This document shows, piece by piece, positions 53,337 to 63,849 of a stretch of DNA of 64,000 nucleotides; within the stretch, counting starts at the first letter, position 1, and every line of letters begins with the position of its first letter. The notes under the pieces were generated by a model that had not been told where the DNA came from, did no database searches, and saw only the letters and a program-made list of their open reading frames with translations. The position numbers and the translations under genes were made by a program. This stretch comes from Oasisia sp. SBJ-2009 (Eukaryota; Annelida; Polychaeta; Sabellida; Siboglinidae): NCBI GenBank assembly GCA_964017155.1, contig OZ024867.1, forward strand, positions 26,063,226-26,127,225, written 5' to 3'.

Positions 53337-53890
53337 ACATAATGCAATATTGTGTGACTTAAGGTGCATTCACACTGTTCAATCTGCATTGAACGTTGAA
53401 AGCAATTTGGTTGAAAATGCATGTGTGAACACGGGATTGAAAGCAAGCAGCTGTCAAGTTCGACGGTTGCTATCGATGTTGAAAGGAATAGAACATGTTT
53501 TATCTTTTTTCAAGGCTGCTTTCAACCAGCCTCTTTTTGAATTAAGTGAACCAACCAAAAAAATCACGCAATTCCAAGGAGACAATGGCCTTGCTGAAGC
53601 AAAGTGATGAGCACACAGCACCATTTATAGAATGTTTCCATGGTTTTAACTGTTTGTGGAACATTTCACTCGAGTCATATCACAAGAAAGAAGTAAAAAG
53701 AGCTGCTCTTTGATCCATTGCGCTTCGAATGGACGCGGACCATGAGTAGGAAATGACAGGTGAGTTACAAATGTGACAGTGTCTGGTGAACTTACAGTTA
53801 ACTCGCCTCAATTATTACTGCCTTTTTGAAATGGTTTTACCACCTTTTTAATGTGTATGTTTGTAAATAAACCGTGTACAAAACCAGAAG
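53337..53890. repeat. Dispersed repeat, copy 3, with flank
   Basis: AAGGTGCATTCACACTGTTC through ATTCCAAGGAGACAATG, then a stretch (GAACATTTCACTCGAGTCAT and GACAGGTGAGTTACAAATGT) shared with 45,040-45,240. So the repeat and the following ZNF862-like fragment were duplicated together: 44,745-45,840 corresponds to 53,352-54,210. Confidence 0.75.
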
Positions 53891-54240
53891 AAGAAATATG
53901 CATTGAAGTTTATCCAGGGTGGGTTGCCGATCTGACCTGGATCAGCCGTAGTGACAGAGGAGTGTCACACGCTTTTTGCCGTGTGTGCAACTCGCATTTC
54001 TGTGTTGCCGCAGGTGGAAAACATGACGCCTTTCACCATGCTACAAGATCTCTCTATCGAACGGCTCAGAGAAACGATCGAGTGACATTGTTTTTCGTTA
54101 ACCCGAAGGACCAGGAGATAACAAAGCGTGTCATTGTAATCGAGACTTTGTTCGCCAACATGGTCGCTGAACACAACCTTTCCTTTCAGCTCACGGATCA
54201 CTTCACATTACCATTTCGACTCACAGCACGGAAATTGTTT
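53866..54240 (+). pseudogene. ZNF862-like N-terminal zinc-finger region, copy 2
   Basis: KPCTKPEEEICIEVYPGWVA, DLTWISRSDRGVSHAFCRVC, NSHFCVAAGGKHDAFHHATR, NDRVTLFFVNPKDQEITKRV, IVIETLFANMVAEHNLSFQL. Here the C-R-V-C pair, the GGKHDAF and the His pair of a BED/TTF-like finger are intact, and the frame is open for 212 codons. After DHF it diverges from copy 1 (no KVVKKMF), so it is truncated at its 3' side. It is the best preserved copy in the window. Confidence 0.7.
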
Positions 54241-54633
54241 GCACGACACCAACATCGTCTCTTAGAGGTATATGTTGTAAGTATATCTCCAGAAATGTAT
54301 TTGTTTAAACAATTAATTTGCACCAGTGAATTTCTATGTATGTGTGTCAAATGTTCATCATTATGTGGCTCAGTAACTAGAGCTTCAGACTTTCAACTAA
54401 GACAAAAAGCTGGGACAAGTTTATCTATTTCACATTGCTCCAGTACTTTTAGTTGTACGAATGATTACCTAGATATAGACAGTGGTTGATTGTAGTGTAT
54501 GACTGAATAGTCTTCACACATTAATTGCAGCTGAATGCTTCCAAAAGAAGTCAAGATGGTATTTGATAGTAAAGCTAAGGACTGGATACTGAAACTTACC
54601 TTTCCCTTTTGTAAATGACCTTCTTACTTTCAG

Positions 54634-54687
54634 ATTATGTGCCTGATTCTGAATCTATGCCGGGATCAGAGGAGTTTCTCCCAATTG
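54634..54687 (+). other. Candidate mini-exon a (Myb-like gene?)
   Basis: A 54-bp segment between TTACTTTCAG and GTTTGTG reads YVPDSESMPGSEEFLPI with phase-1 ends. Its paralogue lies 281 bp downstream. The GT donor is weak (GTTTGT). Confidence 0.5.
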
Positions 54688-54914
54688 GTTTGTGATCAAA
54701 TTGTGTCATTATTTAGATTAATTTCCATTCAATGCACACAACATATGCTAGAGAATGTCTATGTAATGACAACCCTGGATTACAGGGATGGAGATTACAA
54801 AATGTCAGACAAACAATTTGCATGGTGACAACATTTCTGATGTGTCCTCATAACAATATGTCGTATTTTTATTATTACGTTTTATTTCTATTTATAATTG
54901 CTTCTTACTCTCAG

Positions 54915-54962
54915 ATGATGTGCCTGAGTCTATGCCAGGATCGGAGGAGTTTCTCCCAATTG
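54915..54962 (+). other. Candidate mini-exon b, tandem duplicate of a
   Basis: A 48-bp segment between TTACTCTCAG and GTATGTG reads DVPESMPGSEEFLPI. Its acceptor, donor and first intron bases (TGTGATCAAATTG) match those of mini-exon a. It lacks two codons relative to a. Its phase fits the exon at 60,921 (FLPI-G-KKEMEEF). Confidence 0.55.
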
Positions 54963-55059
54963 GTATGTGATCAAATTGCGTCATTCTTACCGATTGTTGT
55001 AAGAGTGAGTTGAAATTACATTGCTATTATGTATACTGCCATATTTATAAACACTCCTG

Positions 55060-55760
55060 AAACTAATGCAGAGTTTTAGCTAAAAGCATGGACCTGGCTA
55101 ATAAAGCTAATAATTACAAGCTTTACTTATAAACTAACACATTAGTTCTAATCTATTTTCCCCATAAAGAATTATGTTCTTTTATGGCTACAAGTCCAGT
55201 ACATGAAAATCTTGCATAGTCTATCCAATAAACAGGTGTGTTTATTATCTATTCATCAAATAAAACATGAGTTTTCTGAACGTGACAATTAAACAAAACA
55301 AGTGCATCAACAAGCTAGCATGGACTATTTGATAGGTTTTAATGAATGACTAGTACATACAATGAATGACTAGCAAATAAGGCCATAAAGAGTCAGTAGT
55401 TAACCAGTGTGTGAATTGCTGAAATTGCAAGTTATTTAATGTCAAAGACTTAAATGTATACCCACATTTGTAGGCTTTGGCAGTAGTGTGCGATCTGGTG
55501 TGAAAAGTGGAGATGCAGAAGTGGAACCCGAGAGAGGTGATTATATATATATAACAGTTTACAGTTAATGTGTACGAGAAGTGTACAAATCATCCAGAAA
55601 AATATTCAAGACTCATTTGCTATCACTTGCTTTTATGCTAATATGATGTGTGGGCTGTGGACTGTACTTGCCTACAAGAAATGAATGACTAGCAAATAAG
55701 GCCATAAAGAGTCAATTTAGTTAACCAGAAATGGAGCCCGAGAGATGTGATTATATATAA
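55060..55760 (+). repeat. Second copy of the pogo-linked repeat block
   Basis: AGAGTTTTAGCTAAAAGCAT onward matches 37,870-38,150, and GAATGACTAGCAAATAAGGC onward matches 38,690 and 38,375. No pogo exon follows here. Confidence 0.8.
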
Positions 55761-56374
55761 ACGTGTACTGATAATGTGTTCTAGAAGTATAAAAATCATA
55801 CAGACAGTATTTCTTAATCTGATGTCATCAATTGACTATTACTATGTATATAAATTAGAGATTATTATATTTGATTTTGCATGGGTTCGTATAATTCTCT
55901 GTTACACAAACAAAGTTTTGTACTATCCAAAGCTGACAGTAAAAATTATGTAACCGTTTCACTAAGGTGAACATGAAATGAGTTTGACTACATTGATGTA
56001 CCTTCGTTTACATTTATTGTCAATTTGTTCTCTCAAATAGCATATGTTGTTTGCAATGCAGTTCAGGAACGAACATATACCAAATTGAGTGCCAAAGAGA
56101 CAATGCTGGCCCATGATTACTTTGGCTAAAAAGATGAAGTGAGATTGCCTGGTTAGTTATATTACATGTATGCAGGGGACACATTTTTTATTTGTAAAAT
56201 AGAGTAATTTGTCATAAAATAGAGTATATTGTCATAGAAAATTAATTAAACAAATGCTGCGCTTTCAGTGAGAAACACAATAAAAAAAATTCCTTGTAAC
56301 ACTGTTTGAAAAATTATGTATTATCTTCCTACAACCTCTGTGTCTGGATGATAAGGATGCTGTTGATGAATGAT
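55761..56374. other. No recognisable gene
   Basis: AT-rich. A possible acceptor (TTGCAATGCAG, 56,062) precedes a short open frame VQERTYTKLSAKETMLAHDY ending in TAA; this could be an alternative terminal exon but is not supported further. Confidence 0.35.
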
Positions 56375-56594
56375 GTAATAAGGTTTATTTCAGACAAGAC
56401 GTCCATATATGTATACATAAAATACAATTAAAAAAAAAAAAAGTACAATACATATAATACAATCAAAGCAATGAGATCAACGTAAAAATATAAGTGTAAC
56501 ATTTAAAAAGTTATGTCTAAATATATGAGGAAATGAATTAAATAAGTTGTAAAAATAAATATAAAATAAAAAAGATTCAAAAATAAATACAATA

Positions 56595-59429
56595 CTAATG
56601 ACATGTGTACAATAAAGACCTCCAGTATGAGTACAAATGGCTCTTAAAATGAATGTCGGTATGAAGGTAATTAATAAAAAGGATATTATCTGACTGATGA
56701 AGACGACATAAAAGACTGAAAATTGATGAACGAATGCGTTCATTGAAGGATTTAATATAGTTGGTGGCAAACATAAAACTTGCACTACATCTTGAGGGTA
56801 AGTTTAGTAAAATTCTGAGGCTATTATTGTATGCGACAGTAATGCTTTTGAGGCTATATTTTTTGAATGTGCACCAAAGACTAGAAGTATACATAGGAGC
56901 ACAGTATGCTTGAAATAAAATAATTTTGGTAGAAATATTACAAAGACAAAATTTTCGAGCTAATACATTGGCTTGGGCATAAAGGCATCTTTTTTGTCTG
57001 GCTATGTCGTCATCATCAGTCAGGTTATTGTTGATTATATGACCAAGATATTTACATTTTGTAGTATAAGGTAATGGATGGTTATCGAGATGGATACAAT
57101 GAAAATGTTTCCTGTCCTGGGATTGGTTGTCAATAACCATACAAAAGGACTTCTTGGCATTATAAGTAATATTGAACAATTCGCCATACTTGGCACAACA
57201 ATCAGTAAGTTTTCTCAAACCAGCAACACTGGGAGAAAAAATACAGAGGTCATCAGCATACATCAAGTGGTTGATTAAGGTGCCAGCATAAAGACAACCA
57301 ATATATAATTTGTTTAGATTAACGCTTAAGTCGTCCATGTACACATTGAAAAGATGGGGGGAAAGGATTCCACCCTGTTTAACACCATTGGAAACAGTAA
57401 AAAAGCTAGAAAATCCCTGACACCATCTGATGGTAAATTGTTGGGTACCGTACCAGTGGTATAGAATGCGTACAATAAAAGCTGGACAGCCACGATCAAT
57501 TAATTTACCAAATAGCTTGCTGTGGTTAACTTTGTCGAAGGCTTTGGAGGCATCCAACATAGTAACATACATAGAGGACCCATTAGCAATATAGTTTCGA
57601 AAAAGTTCTTTTAACAGAAATATGAGCATCTCAGTAGAGTGATGCTTTTTAAATCCAAATTGATTGTCACATGTAATGAGAAATGGGATAGCCCTGGATA
57701 ATATTAATGATTCAAATAGTTTGCTAGCTACTGTGGCAAGGGCAATGGGTCTATAGTTATTATTGTCTGACAAATCACCAGATTTATTTTTAATGATAGG
57801 AGCTATGATTGTTGTCATCATAGTATCAGGTAAAAAACCATGTATTAACAGACTGCTATACAACAAAGACATAAGAATATGTAGTTTTTCGTTAGCATAC
57901 TTAAAATGTTCATTACTGATATGGTCATAGCCACAGGCTTTACCAACAGGCATAGCAATTATTAATTCTTGTAGTTCTTTAACTTTAACAACCATATTGT
58001 CGCTAAGTTGAATATTGCTACAATACATGTCAATCTTATGAATGTGAACAGTAGACTCGGGTACAGAGTTAAGCAGTGATTGGTAATGTTGAAGCCACAT
58101 ATTTCTGACGTTTTCAGCACCACAGGCACCTCCAACATTACTGGGGTTAGGTAACCTGGCATTGTTTGCTTGTTTGATGCCCTTCCAAAAGTTTTTAAAA
58201 TCATGGCTGCTCAGATTGGAAGCTAGTCGCTCCGCTTTAAGAGATTCAGCATTTTTTTCGCAATGTCTTTTGTAGCGTTTAAACTGGGCACGTTTAATTT
58301 TCATTAAGTCATACAAAGAACCATGTCTCGGACTCCCAGCAGACCGCCAGATGAGAAAAGGTTCTCTGGCAGCTTGATGAGAGTCCCTGACCAGGTCGTT
58401 CCAACCAGGAACATTGAATTTTCGGGATGTGTTATACGTTTTAGTAGGAATGACATCGGAAGCATCCGTAAGAGAATGTATGATATCATTATAAAATTTG
58501 CACAAGAGCAGCTGATGGGCTACATCATGGCAGTTAGGATTGGTACAACTTAGAGCAGCATGTGGTACGTCAATGCCGGATAAAAGAGAACCAGAATTGT
58601 TGTAATAGTTGAGAAGGTCATGGGAGGAAGCACAATCCCACATGGGACTGGGCTTACAAGTTTGTTGCGTAGTGGATGATTCAGAAGTGGGTAGTAATTT
58701 GATAGAAATGGTAAACGATAGAGGAAAATGATCCGAAGAGACACAGTCATAATTAATTACCATATCAGAGACAGATGAGTGACTGGAGTGGGTGCAAAGC
58801 ACATGATCCAGCCAGCTCCTAGAGCCATGGGCGTCACTAACATATGTAAACGAATCGGGGGGAAGATACTTAATGTCACTTGGGATAAAGTGGCATTCAC
58901 TAATAAAAGAATTTAGAAATGGTGAAAATAAGCTAGTCTTGATTAAATCAGCATTAAAGTCTCCAACAATAAAAATATTACTTGAATCAAATGAGTCAGT
59001 TATGGCTTGGATCTTGCCTAAAATAGCTTGATATTCATCAACATTATCATCGCTCTGATATGGTAGATATACATTAAGAACAAGAATTGTGGCATTAAAA
59101 GTAGTGATTTTTAGACCAAGAAGTCTTTTCTCATCGTCATAAACCAAAATTTCGATGGATGGGTCAAGTGATCTTCGCCATAAAAAACAAAGACCACCGT
59201 GAGGACGACCACTGAAGCCATCACCATAATCGATGGAGCTAATGCCCCTAGCACTGAAGTCAGAGTGCAAAGAATTAATATATGAAAGGCTCTGTTTGGG
59301 AAGCCAATGTTCTTGCACAGCAAGTATATCACATGCAGTTAAAATGTTAATCAAATCAAGTGAACTGTTCCGTATGCTTCTCGCATTAAAGGAAGCAATA
59401 CGTATACGACAGTCTATAGGTGTGTCGAA
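56595..59429 (-). CDS. LINE ORF2: AP-endonuclease and reverse transcriptase
   Basis: Nicks DNA and copies the element's RNA at the target. Counting from 59,354: AP-endonuclease 1-216 with QEHWLP (Glu15), IVGDFNAD (129-136), SRSWLDHVL (178-186) and SSDHFPL (206-212). The reverse transcriptase follows with SDNNNYRPIALATVASKLFE, DNQFGFKKHHSTEML, LDASKAFDKVNH, SNGVKQGGILSPHLFN and YADDL (699-702 for YADD). The C-terminus has TKCKYLGHIINN, YNNSLRILLNLPSRCSASFM and SFNERIRSSIFSLLCRLHQS, typical of CR1/Rex1-like lineages without RNase H. The frame extends upstream of 59,354 to about 59,429 (ASFNARSIRNSSLDL, part of the endonuclease start) and has no ATG there. Confidence 0.95.
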   Translation of the reverse strand, partial: FDTPIDCRIRIASFNARSIRNSSLDLINILTACDILAVQEHWLPKQSLSYINSLHSDFSARGISSIDYGDGFSGRPHGGLCFLWRRSLDPSIEILVYDDEKRLLGLKITTFNATILVLNVYLPYQSDDNVDEYQAILGKIQAITDSFDSSNIFIVGDFNADLIKTSLFSPFLNSFISECHFIPSDIKYLPPDSFTYVSDAHGSRSWLDHVLCTHSSHSSVSDMVINYDCVSSDHFPLSFTISIKLLPTSESSTTQQTCKPSPMWDCASSHDLLNYYNNSGSLLSGIDVPHAALSCTNPNCHDVAHQLLLCKFYNDIIHSLTDASDVIPTKTYNTSRKFNVPGWNDLVRDSHQAAREPFLIWRSAGSPRHGSLYDLMKIKRAQFKRYKRHCEKNAESLKAERLASNLSSHDFKNFWKGIKQANNARLPNPSNVGGACGAENVRNMWLQHYQSLLNSVPESTVHIHKIDMYCSNIQLSDNMVVKVKELQELIIAMPVGKACGYDHISNEHFKYANEKLHILMSLLYSSLLIHGFLPDTMMTTIIAPIIKNKSGDLSDNNNYRPIALATVASKLFESLILSRAIPFLITCDNQFGFKKHHSTEMLIFLLKELFRNYIANGSSMYVTMLDASKAFDKVNHSKLFGKLIDRGCPAFIVRILYHWYGTQQFTIRWCQGFSSFFTVSNGVKQGGILSPHLFNVYMDDLSVNLNKLYIGCLYAGTLINHLMYADDLCIFSPSVAGLRKLTDCCAKYGELFNITYNAKKSFCMVIDNQSQDRKHFHCIHLDNHPLPYTTKCKYLGHIINNNLTDDDDIARQKRCLYAQANVLARKFCLCNISTKIILFQAYCAPMYTSSLWCTFKKYSLKSITVAYNNSLRILLNLPSRCSASFMFATNYIKSFNERIRSSIFSLLCRLHQSDNILFINYLHTDIHFKSHLYSYWRSLLYTCH

Positions 59430-60601
59430 TTAGCTGTGTTGTGTTTCCTTGGAGGAAAGTATCGACCAATCTTAGTGCCAACTGGCCAAAGGTTGGCGTC
59501 ATAGAGAGTGTTCGGTCTGCCAATGTCGACACACAGTTTGAAAGAGGCGTAGTAGTTGTGAGTTGATGGAATGCGTTGACAGGTGCACTTCATCTTCAAG
59601 TTAGAAGACACATACGTCGAGACGTCCACACATGATGTGTCGGTATGAAAACCGGTTAAAAAGTAATCCGCCGATACAAGTCGAGCGGGAGCACATTTGA
59701 GTCCACACTTGACGGACGATTTTCCAGTGGTCATTTGATGCGTTTTGTGTTGCTTAACACTAACAGATGACACATACGTTTTCGTTGATGGCTTGCGTGG
59801 TTTCTTGGAGACAACGTCGGTCCACAGTGGCGAAGATGTGTTACCGGTAGGCGTAATAGATGTAGTGGTCTCGACTGACTGTTGTGGAGCAGGGGGCGAG
59901 CCCATCAGGGAAGTGATCGCTGATTCAATCGAGATTGACGCCGCAGATTGTAGAGGAGTGATTGGCGGAGATGTTGAGCTCTGGGATGATCTACAGCGTT
60001 CAGAGGAGATGGCGAGACGTGTAGGCACGAATTTGGCGGCTGTCGTTGTAGCAACATCAGCAGTAATGATCTGCGGCAGTGGCAGCAGGGATTTCGCAGT
60101 GGCATTCACAAGTTTGGGCACTCCTGAAGTGAGTGACGACACCAGAGTAGAGATCTGCGTCGACAGTGTAGACACTGAGTTGGTTAGTAGCTGGAACGCG
60201 TCATCAGTGTCGTTCTGTTTGTTCTTGCACATAGTAATTTCACGGGATAAAGAGGAAACGTCCACATGATTAAAGTCGATGTTTGGCAGCTTACCAAGAT
60301 CACGGGCCACGAAGATTGGTATGTGATTCGGGTCAATTTCGTCCAGGACTTTGGAGATGTCGTCGATGTTGTGTTTCGCTCTGTCTGAACCTTGACGTTT
60401 GATACGCCGGTTTTTTAAAGTAACGGAAATGTGCGAATGCAGAACGTCTTTGGCTTTATTGATGTCAGTGTCCGTAAAATTGTCAAGTACAATTCGGAGA
60501 AGTACAGAACGCGGCAAGATGTCCATTCTATTTATATAAAAGCATAAGAGTTCGTTGATGACAATGACGTTGTCGCCGGTAGCTGTCATGGGCGTGGCCA
60601 T
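59414..60601 (-). CDS. LINE ORF1 protein (RNA-binding, structural)
   Basis: 395 codons. It starts MATPMTATGDNVIVINELLC, with RMDILPRSVLLRIVLDNFTD and NKAKDVLHSHISVTLKNRRI (helical N-terminal domain), HIPIFVARDLGKLPNIDFNH and SSLSREITMCKNKQND (short coiled-coil), a Ser/Thr/Pro-rich linker, and a C-terminal domain with SADYFLTGFHTDTSCVDVST, LKMKCTCQRIPSTHNYYASF and ANLWPVGTKIGRYFPPRK. The last block (..ceri...y.SFk......p.lyd..LWP.G...r.f..pR) is common to ORF1 proteins of invertebrate CR1/L2-type LINEs. Expected to coat the element's RNA. The stop TAG overlaps the start of the ORF2 frame. Confidence 0.88.
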   Translation of the reverse strand: MATPMTATGDNVIVINELLCFYINRMDILPRSVLLRIVLDNFTDTDINKAKDVLHSHISVTLKNRRIKRQGSDRAKHNIDDISKVLDEIDPNHIPIFVARDLGKLPNIDFNHVDVSSLSREITMCKNKQNDTDDAFQLLTNSVSTLSTQISTLVSSLTSGVPKLVNATAKSLLPLPQIITADVATTTAAKFVPTRLAISSERCRSSQSSTSPPITPLQSAASISIESAITSLMGSPPAPQQSVETTTSITPTGNTSSPLWTDVVSKKPRKPSTKTYVSSVSVKQHKTHQMTTGKSSVKCGLKCAPARLVSADYFLTGFHTDTSCVDVSTYVSSNLKMKCTCQRIPSTHNYYASFKLCVDIGRPNTLYDANLWPVGTKIGRYFPPRKHNTANSTHL

Positions 60602-60920
60602 AGCGTCGGGCGATAATAGAGGTCAGCTGATTTTTGTTCAGGTTTTTCGTTACATGCTCGATTCAGCTGTCGCTTCCGTTCATCGGCATTCGATAACGCT
60701 GGTCGACATCCTCAAGTGTTTGCCGACAGTCAAGAAAACCTGAGTATACTTTGTTTAGTTTGCAAAAAATTGGCGAGATTTATCACCCGTCGAGGGAGCG
60801 GCTAAACAACTTTGAAATACACTGCAATATCGATGTATTGATATTTTTTTATAGAATGGTAGGTGCAGTAGATTCACAATTTGTTCTGCTCAGTTATTTC
60901 ACGAACATTTCTGTTCACAG

Positions 60921-61023
60921 GTAAGAAAGAGATGGAGGAGTTTATGAGAAGGAACCCATCAGTACAGTATGTACTGTCATCAAGACTAAAGGGCAATTCC
61001 ACACTGGAGAGCCCAGACTGCTA
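60921..61023 (+). other. Candidate terminal exon of the Myb-like gene
   Basis: Acceptor TTCTGTTCACAG, then GKKEMEEFMRRNPSVQYVLS and SRLKGNSTLESPDC with TAA. The phase fits mini-exons a and b (ATT-G | GT-AAG). No domain recognised; the link to the Myb-like exons is by phase and position only. Confidence 0.5.
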
Positions 61024-63849
61024 AAAATTAAATCTTGTCAAAACAGTGTAAAAGTTGTACCACTGATGTAAAACATACGTAAAATTCAGGCCCAAGTAAA
61101 ACAATTGTGCCATCAGTTCACAATTTTTTTTAATTGCATTTCTAATGGAGTGAATTCTTAGCAATCAAACTAATGGAAAAACAAGGGCCAACAGAAACCC
61201 CTCCCATCTTACCATTAACTCTTAACTAATTTACCTTTGTTTTATAGATTTTCAAAGTTCATACTGTATGTGTTCAAAATTCAGAAAGCAACTTGTACTG
61301 CATAAGCTGTATTTTGATATGGGTAGTCACACATTTTCATATATTTATTATGTAATTCCGTTACCGAAAAAGTACATAAAGTTTTCCTGAGAGCCAACAA
61401 GTGATCAAAATTAACAGTTACTTGAAATTCTCTTATTAGATACACCCACGAATAGGTGAGAGTACACAATTTATGTGTGTCTTTTCTCATCTTGCGGGAA
61501 TCATGGTAACGGAATTACATTTTGGTAACGGAATTACAATAACAGAATTACATGGTTTTTTTTCTCTTGCACTATAAATCATAATAAGAAACTAATAATG
61601 GGGCCTAAGTACATCAGAGGTCAGCACAGGCACTGGGACAATGTTTCAGTTAAATATGAATGGAATCTTTGGACTTTATGAAAATTTTCCATGGATTCAG
61701 AAACATGCACCATTTGTAACATATATTATTTGTAAAAATCGTGATACTACACCGGAATGGCAGCCGTGATCCATATAAATCTACAAGATAGGCCAGATTA
61801 TCTATCAAAGATCAGTTGCAGAATGTGTTCATGGACTTTCAAAGAAATTCTACACAGTTCTTTCAAAGAAATTCTACACAGTTCTACATGACGTGAGGAA
61901 CGAAATATTAAATTAATTTTACGTGGGGAACTGGTAGTAGGCTCTTGTTGGTCGGGCAAGAAGCGTTGTATTTTTACGGGGAGCATCCGTTATCTCGTGT
62001 AACAGAACGTAAAACGGAGAATTATATTATATTTCACAATTATGAAAACAGTGTTTTGCGTCTCACATTTCAATAATATTACTGAATGTTGTTGATTTCT
62101 ATTATATGTTATTCCATTTTTTTTTTTTAATAACAGCGATGATTGATGGTGATGATTTTTTTCAATAAAAAATAAACATGAAAATAAAATGTTAATAGTA
62201 ATACAGTAGGTGTACATTATATCATGCAAGTATTACATATAACATTCTTGCACTTGTTTACATTGTAGTCAATGCCTGGCTGTAGTCTATGTACCTGGTA
62301 CATTTCAACTGACACGTGCCAGCTGTTTTCAAATATTTATCAAACTTTTCATCACGGCAATATCTGAATGCATAATATATTTGAATTATAATATTGCTAC
62401 AGGCCATACTACAATGCAAAAGTGAGACAAGGCAGAGGAGAGGCTAACATTAAGACAGTCACATGGGTATGGCAGATGCAGTGATGATACGTAGTCTACG
62501 GGAGGCTCACATCTGATCAATCCAGGTAATTTTAACAATCAACAATGTATAAATTATCAAAATATTTTAATATGTCCATTTAAATATACATTTGTTTTCA
62601 TTAACATATTATCTTGAACATGGAAAACTAGAATAACCTTTGCTCTTGTATAATGCATATTATACCCACCCAGTGTGTCAACACAGACATTAATGCACAT
62701 ACACTGTGTGAGTCATGGGGCATGGCTACATAGATCAATTTCAAAAATTACCTTCAAACTGGTGCATTTTGAAGGATGTTTTAACTTATTCCCTGGGAAA
62801 TAGAGAGGAAACAAATGCACAGCTACAAGTGTAAACATGTTTATAGCAAGAAATACCTATGAGGTGGCCATCCTGGCATATTTTGTGCAAAATGGCTTAG
62901 AAAAACACTGAGGTGGTCCACCTCACTCATCATATAGCAGGGGAAATACTGAAGCGATGACTCAAGAAATCAATAATAAAGTTTTGAAGAAGGTAAACAT
63001 ACATATTATGAATGCTTAAATATTTTCTGAGGGAATGTGCTGTTGGCATCACAATAACCTTATTTTGTCATTTCCAACATTTGCGTTGACCAGACAATCT
63101 CACATATTCATGTTTGACATAAAATGTCCAAAATGAATATGTGTACACCATGTAGTAGTTATTGCATGGCATCATTATTTACTCCCAACTCCACTACCAT
63201 GATGCATGTTGTTTATTTACTGAAATTGAATACATGCTTGTCTTTAGAGGTCAACAAGAAACTGAACAATGCTTACTACCACTAGTTCAACAAGTTACAG
63301 GACAGTTGTATTTGTGGACAGGACTATACAGCTATGAGCCGTGCAAGATGCTGCATATTAAATGTCAAGTATTCGAATGTCGACCAAGTGAAGTGATCCC
63401 AGTTGTACTGCGTGTTGCATTGTGACAGACTCTGCAGTACTTGTGGTGTGTACACTGGCTTCCATGCCAGTCAGATACCCTGACTGACTATCATGTAGAA
63501 TGCAGAGTGCTTGACATGCGAATATGGTGACACCTGACTAGCTTTGCAGTTGGTGATGGAATGGTGGATGCCATGGTCTGTCAAATATGGCATGAGCCTT
63601 TGGTCAACCTCTCTCGACACTGCAAGACAGGTTCGATATTCTTTGGTGAACTACATCAGCTTGGATATCGATGACATTGTGTGAGTTCACTCTCTCTGAT
63701 GATACTGCATACCAGCTTCCTGACATTTTGCTGTACATCCACATCTGCCCATACAAGAAATAAAGTGACAATTAATATGGCTTTGACATGTACGATATTT
63801 TATATGTGACGACACACGTAGCCAAAGTCAAACATCATGGTAATAATTC
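61024..63849. other. No recognisable gene
   Basis: AT-rich, with short ORFs such as 63,162-63,425 (87 codons, no motif). A T-rich tract at 62,118-62,130 and an imperfect 25-bp direct repeat (CTTTCAAAGAAATTCTACAC, 61,837 and 61,860) are the only small structures noted. Confidence 0.5.

Larger units (their letters stand above)
56375..60740 (-). mobile_element. Near-complete two-ORF LINE (CR1/L2/Rex1 group of the Jockey superfamily)
   Basis: Transcribed from about 60,740 towards 56,375. The leader is followed by ORF1 (60,601-59,414) and ORF2 (59,429-56,595), which overlap slightly, and a short AT-rich 3' part in which GTCTGAAATAAACC near 56,393 is a plausible poly-A-signal-like end. Both ORFs are free of stops and frameshifts, so this copy may be recent. 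Exact ends and target-site duplications could not be fixed. It lies in the putative intron between the mini-exons at 54.6-55.0 kb and the exon at 60,921, in antisense to that gene. Confidence 0.9.

Noticed and set aside
59745..60269. 174-codon plus-strand ORF
   Set aside because: Antisense to LINE ORF1, whose C-terminal and N-terminal domains are recognisable.
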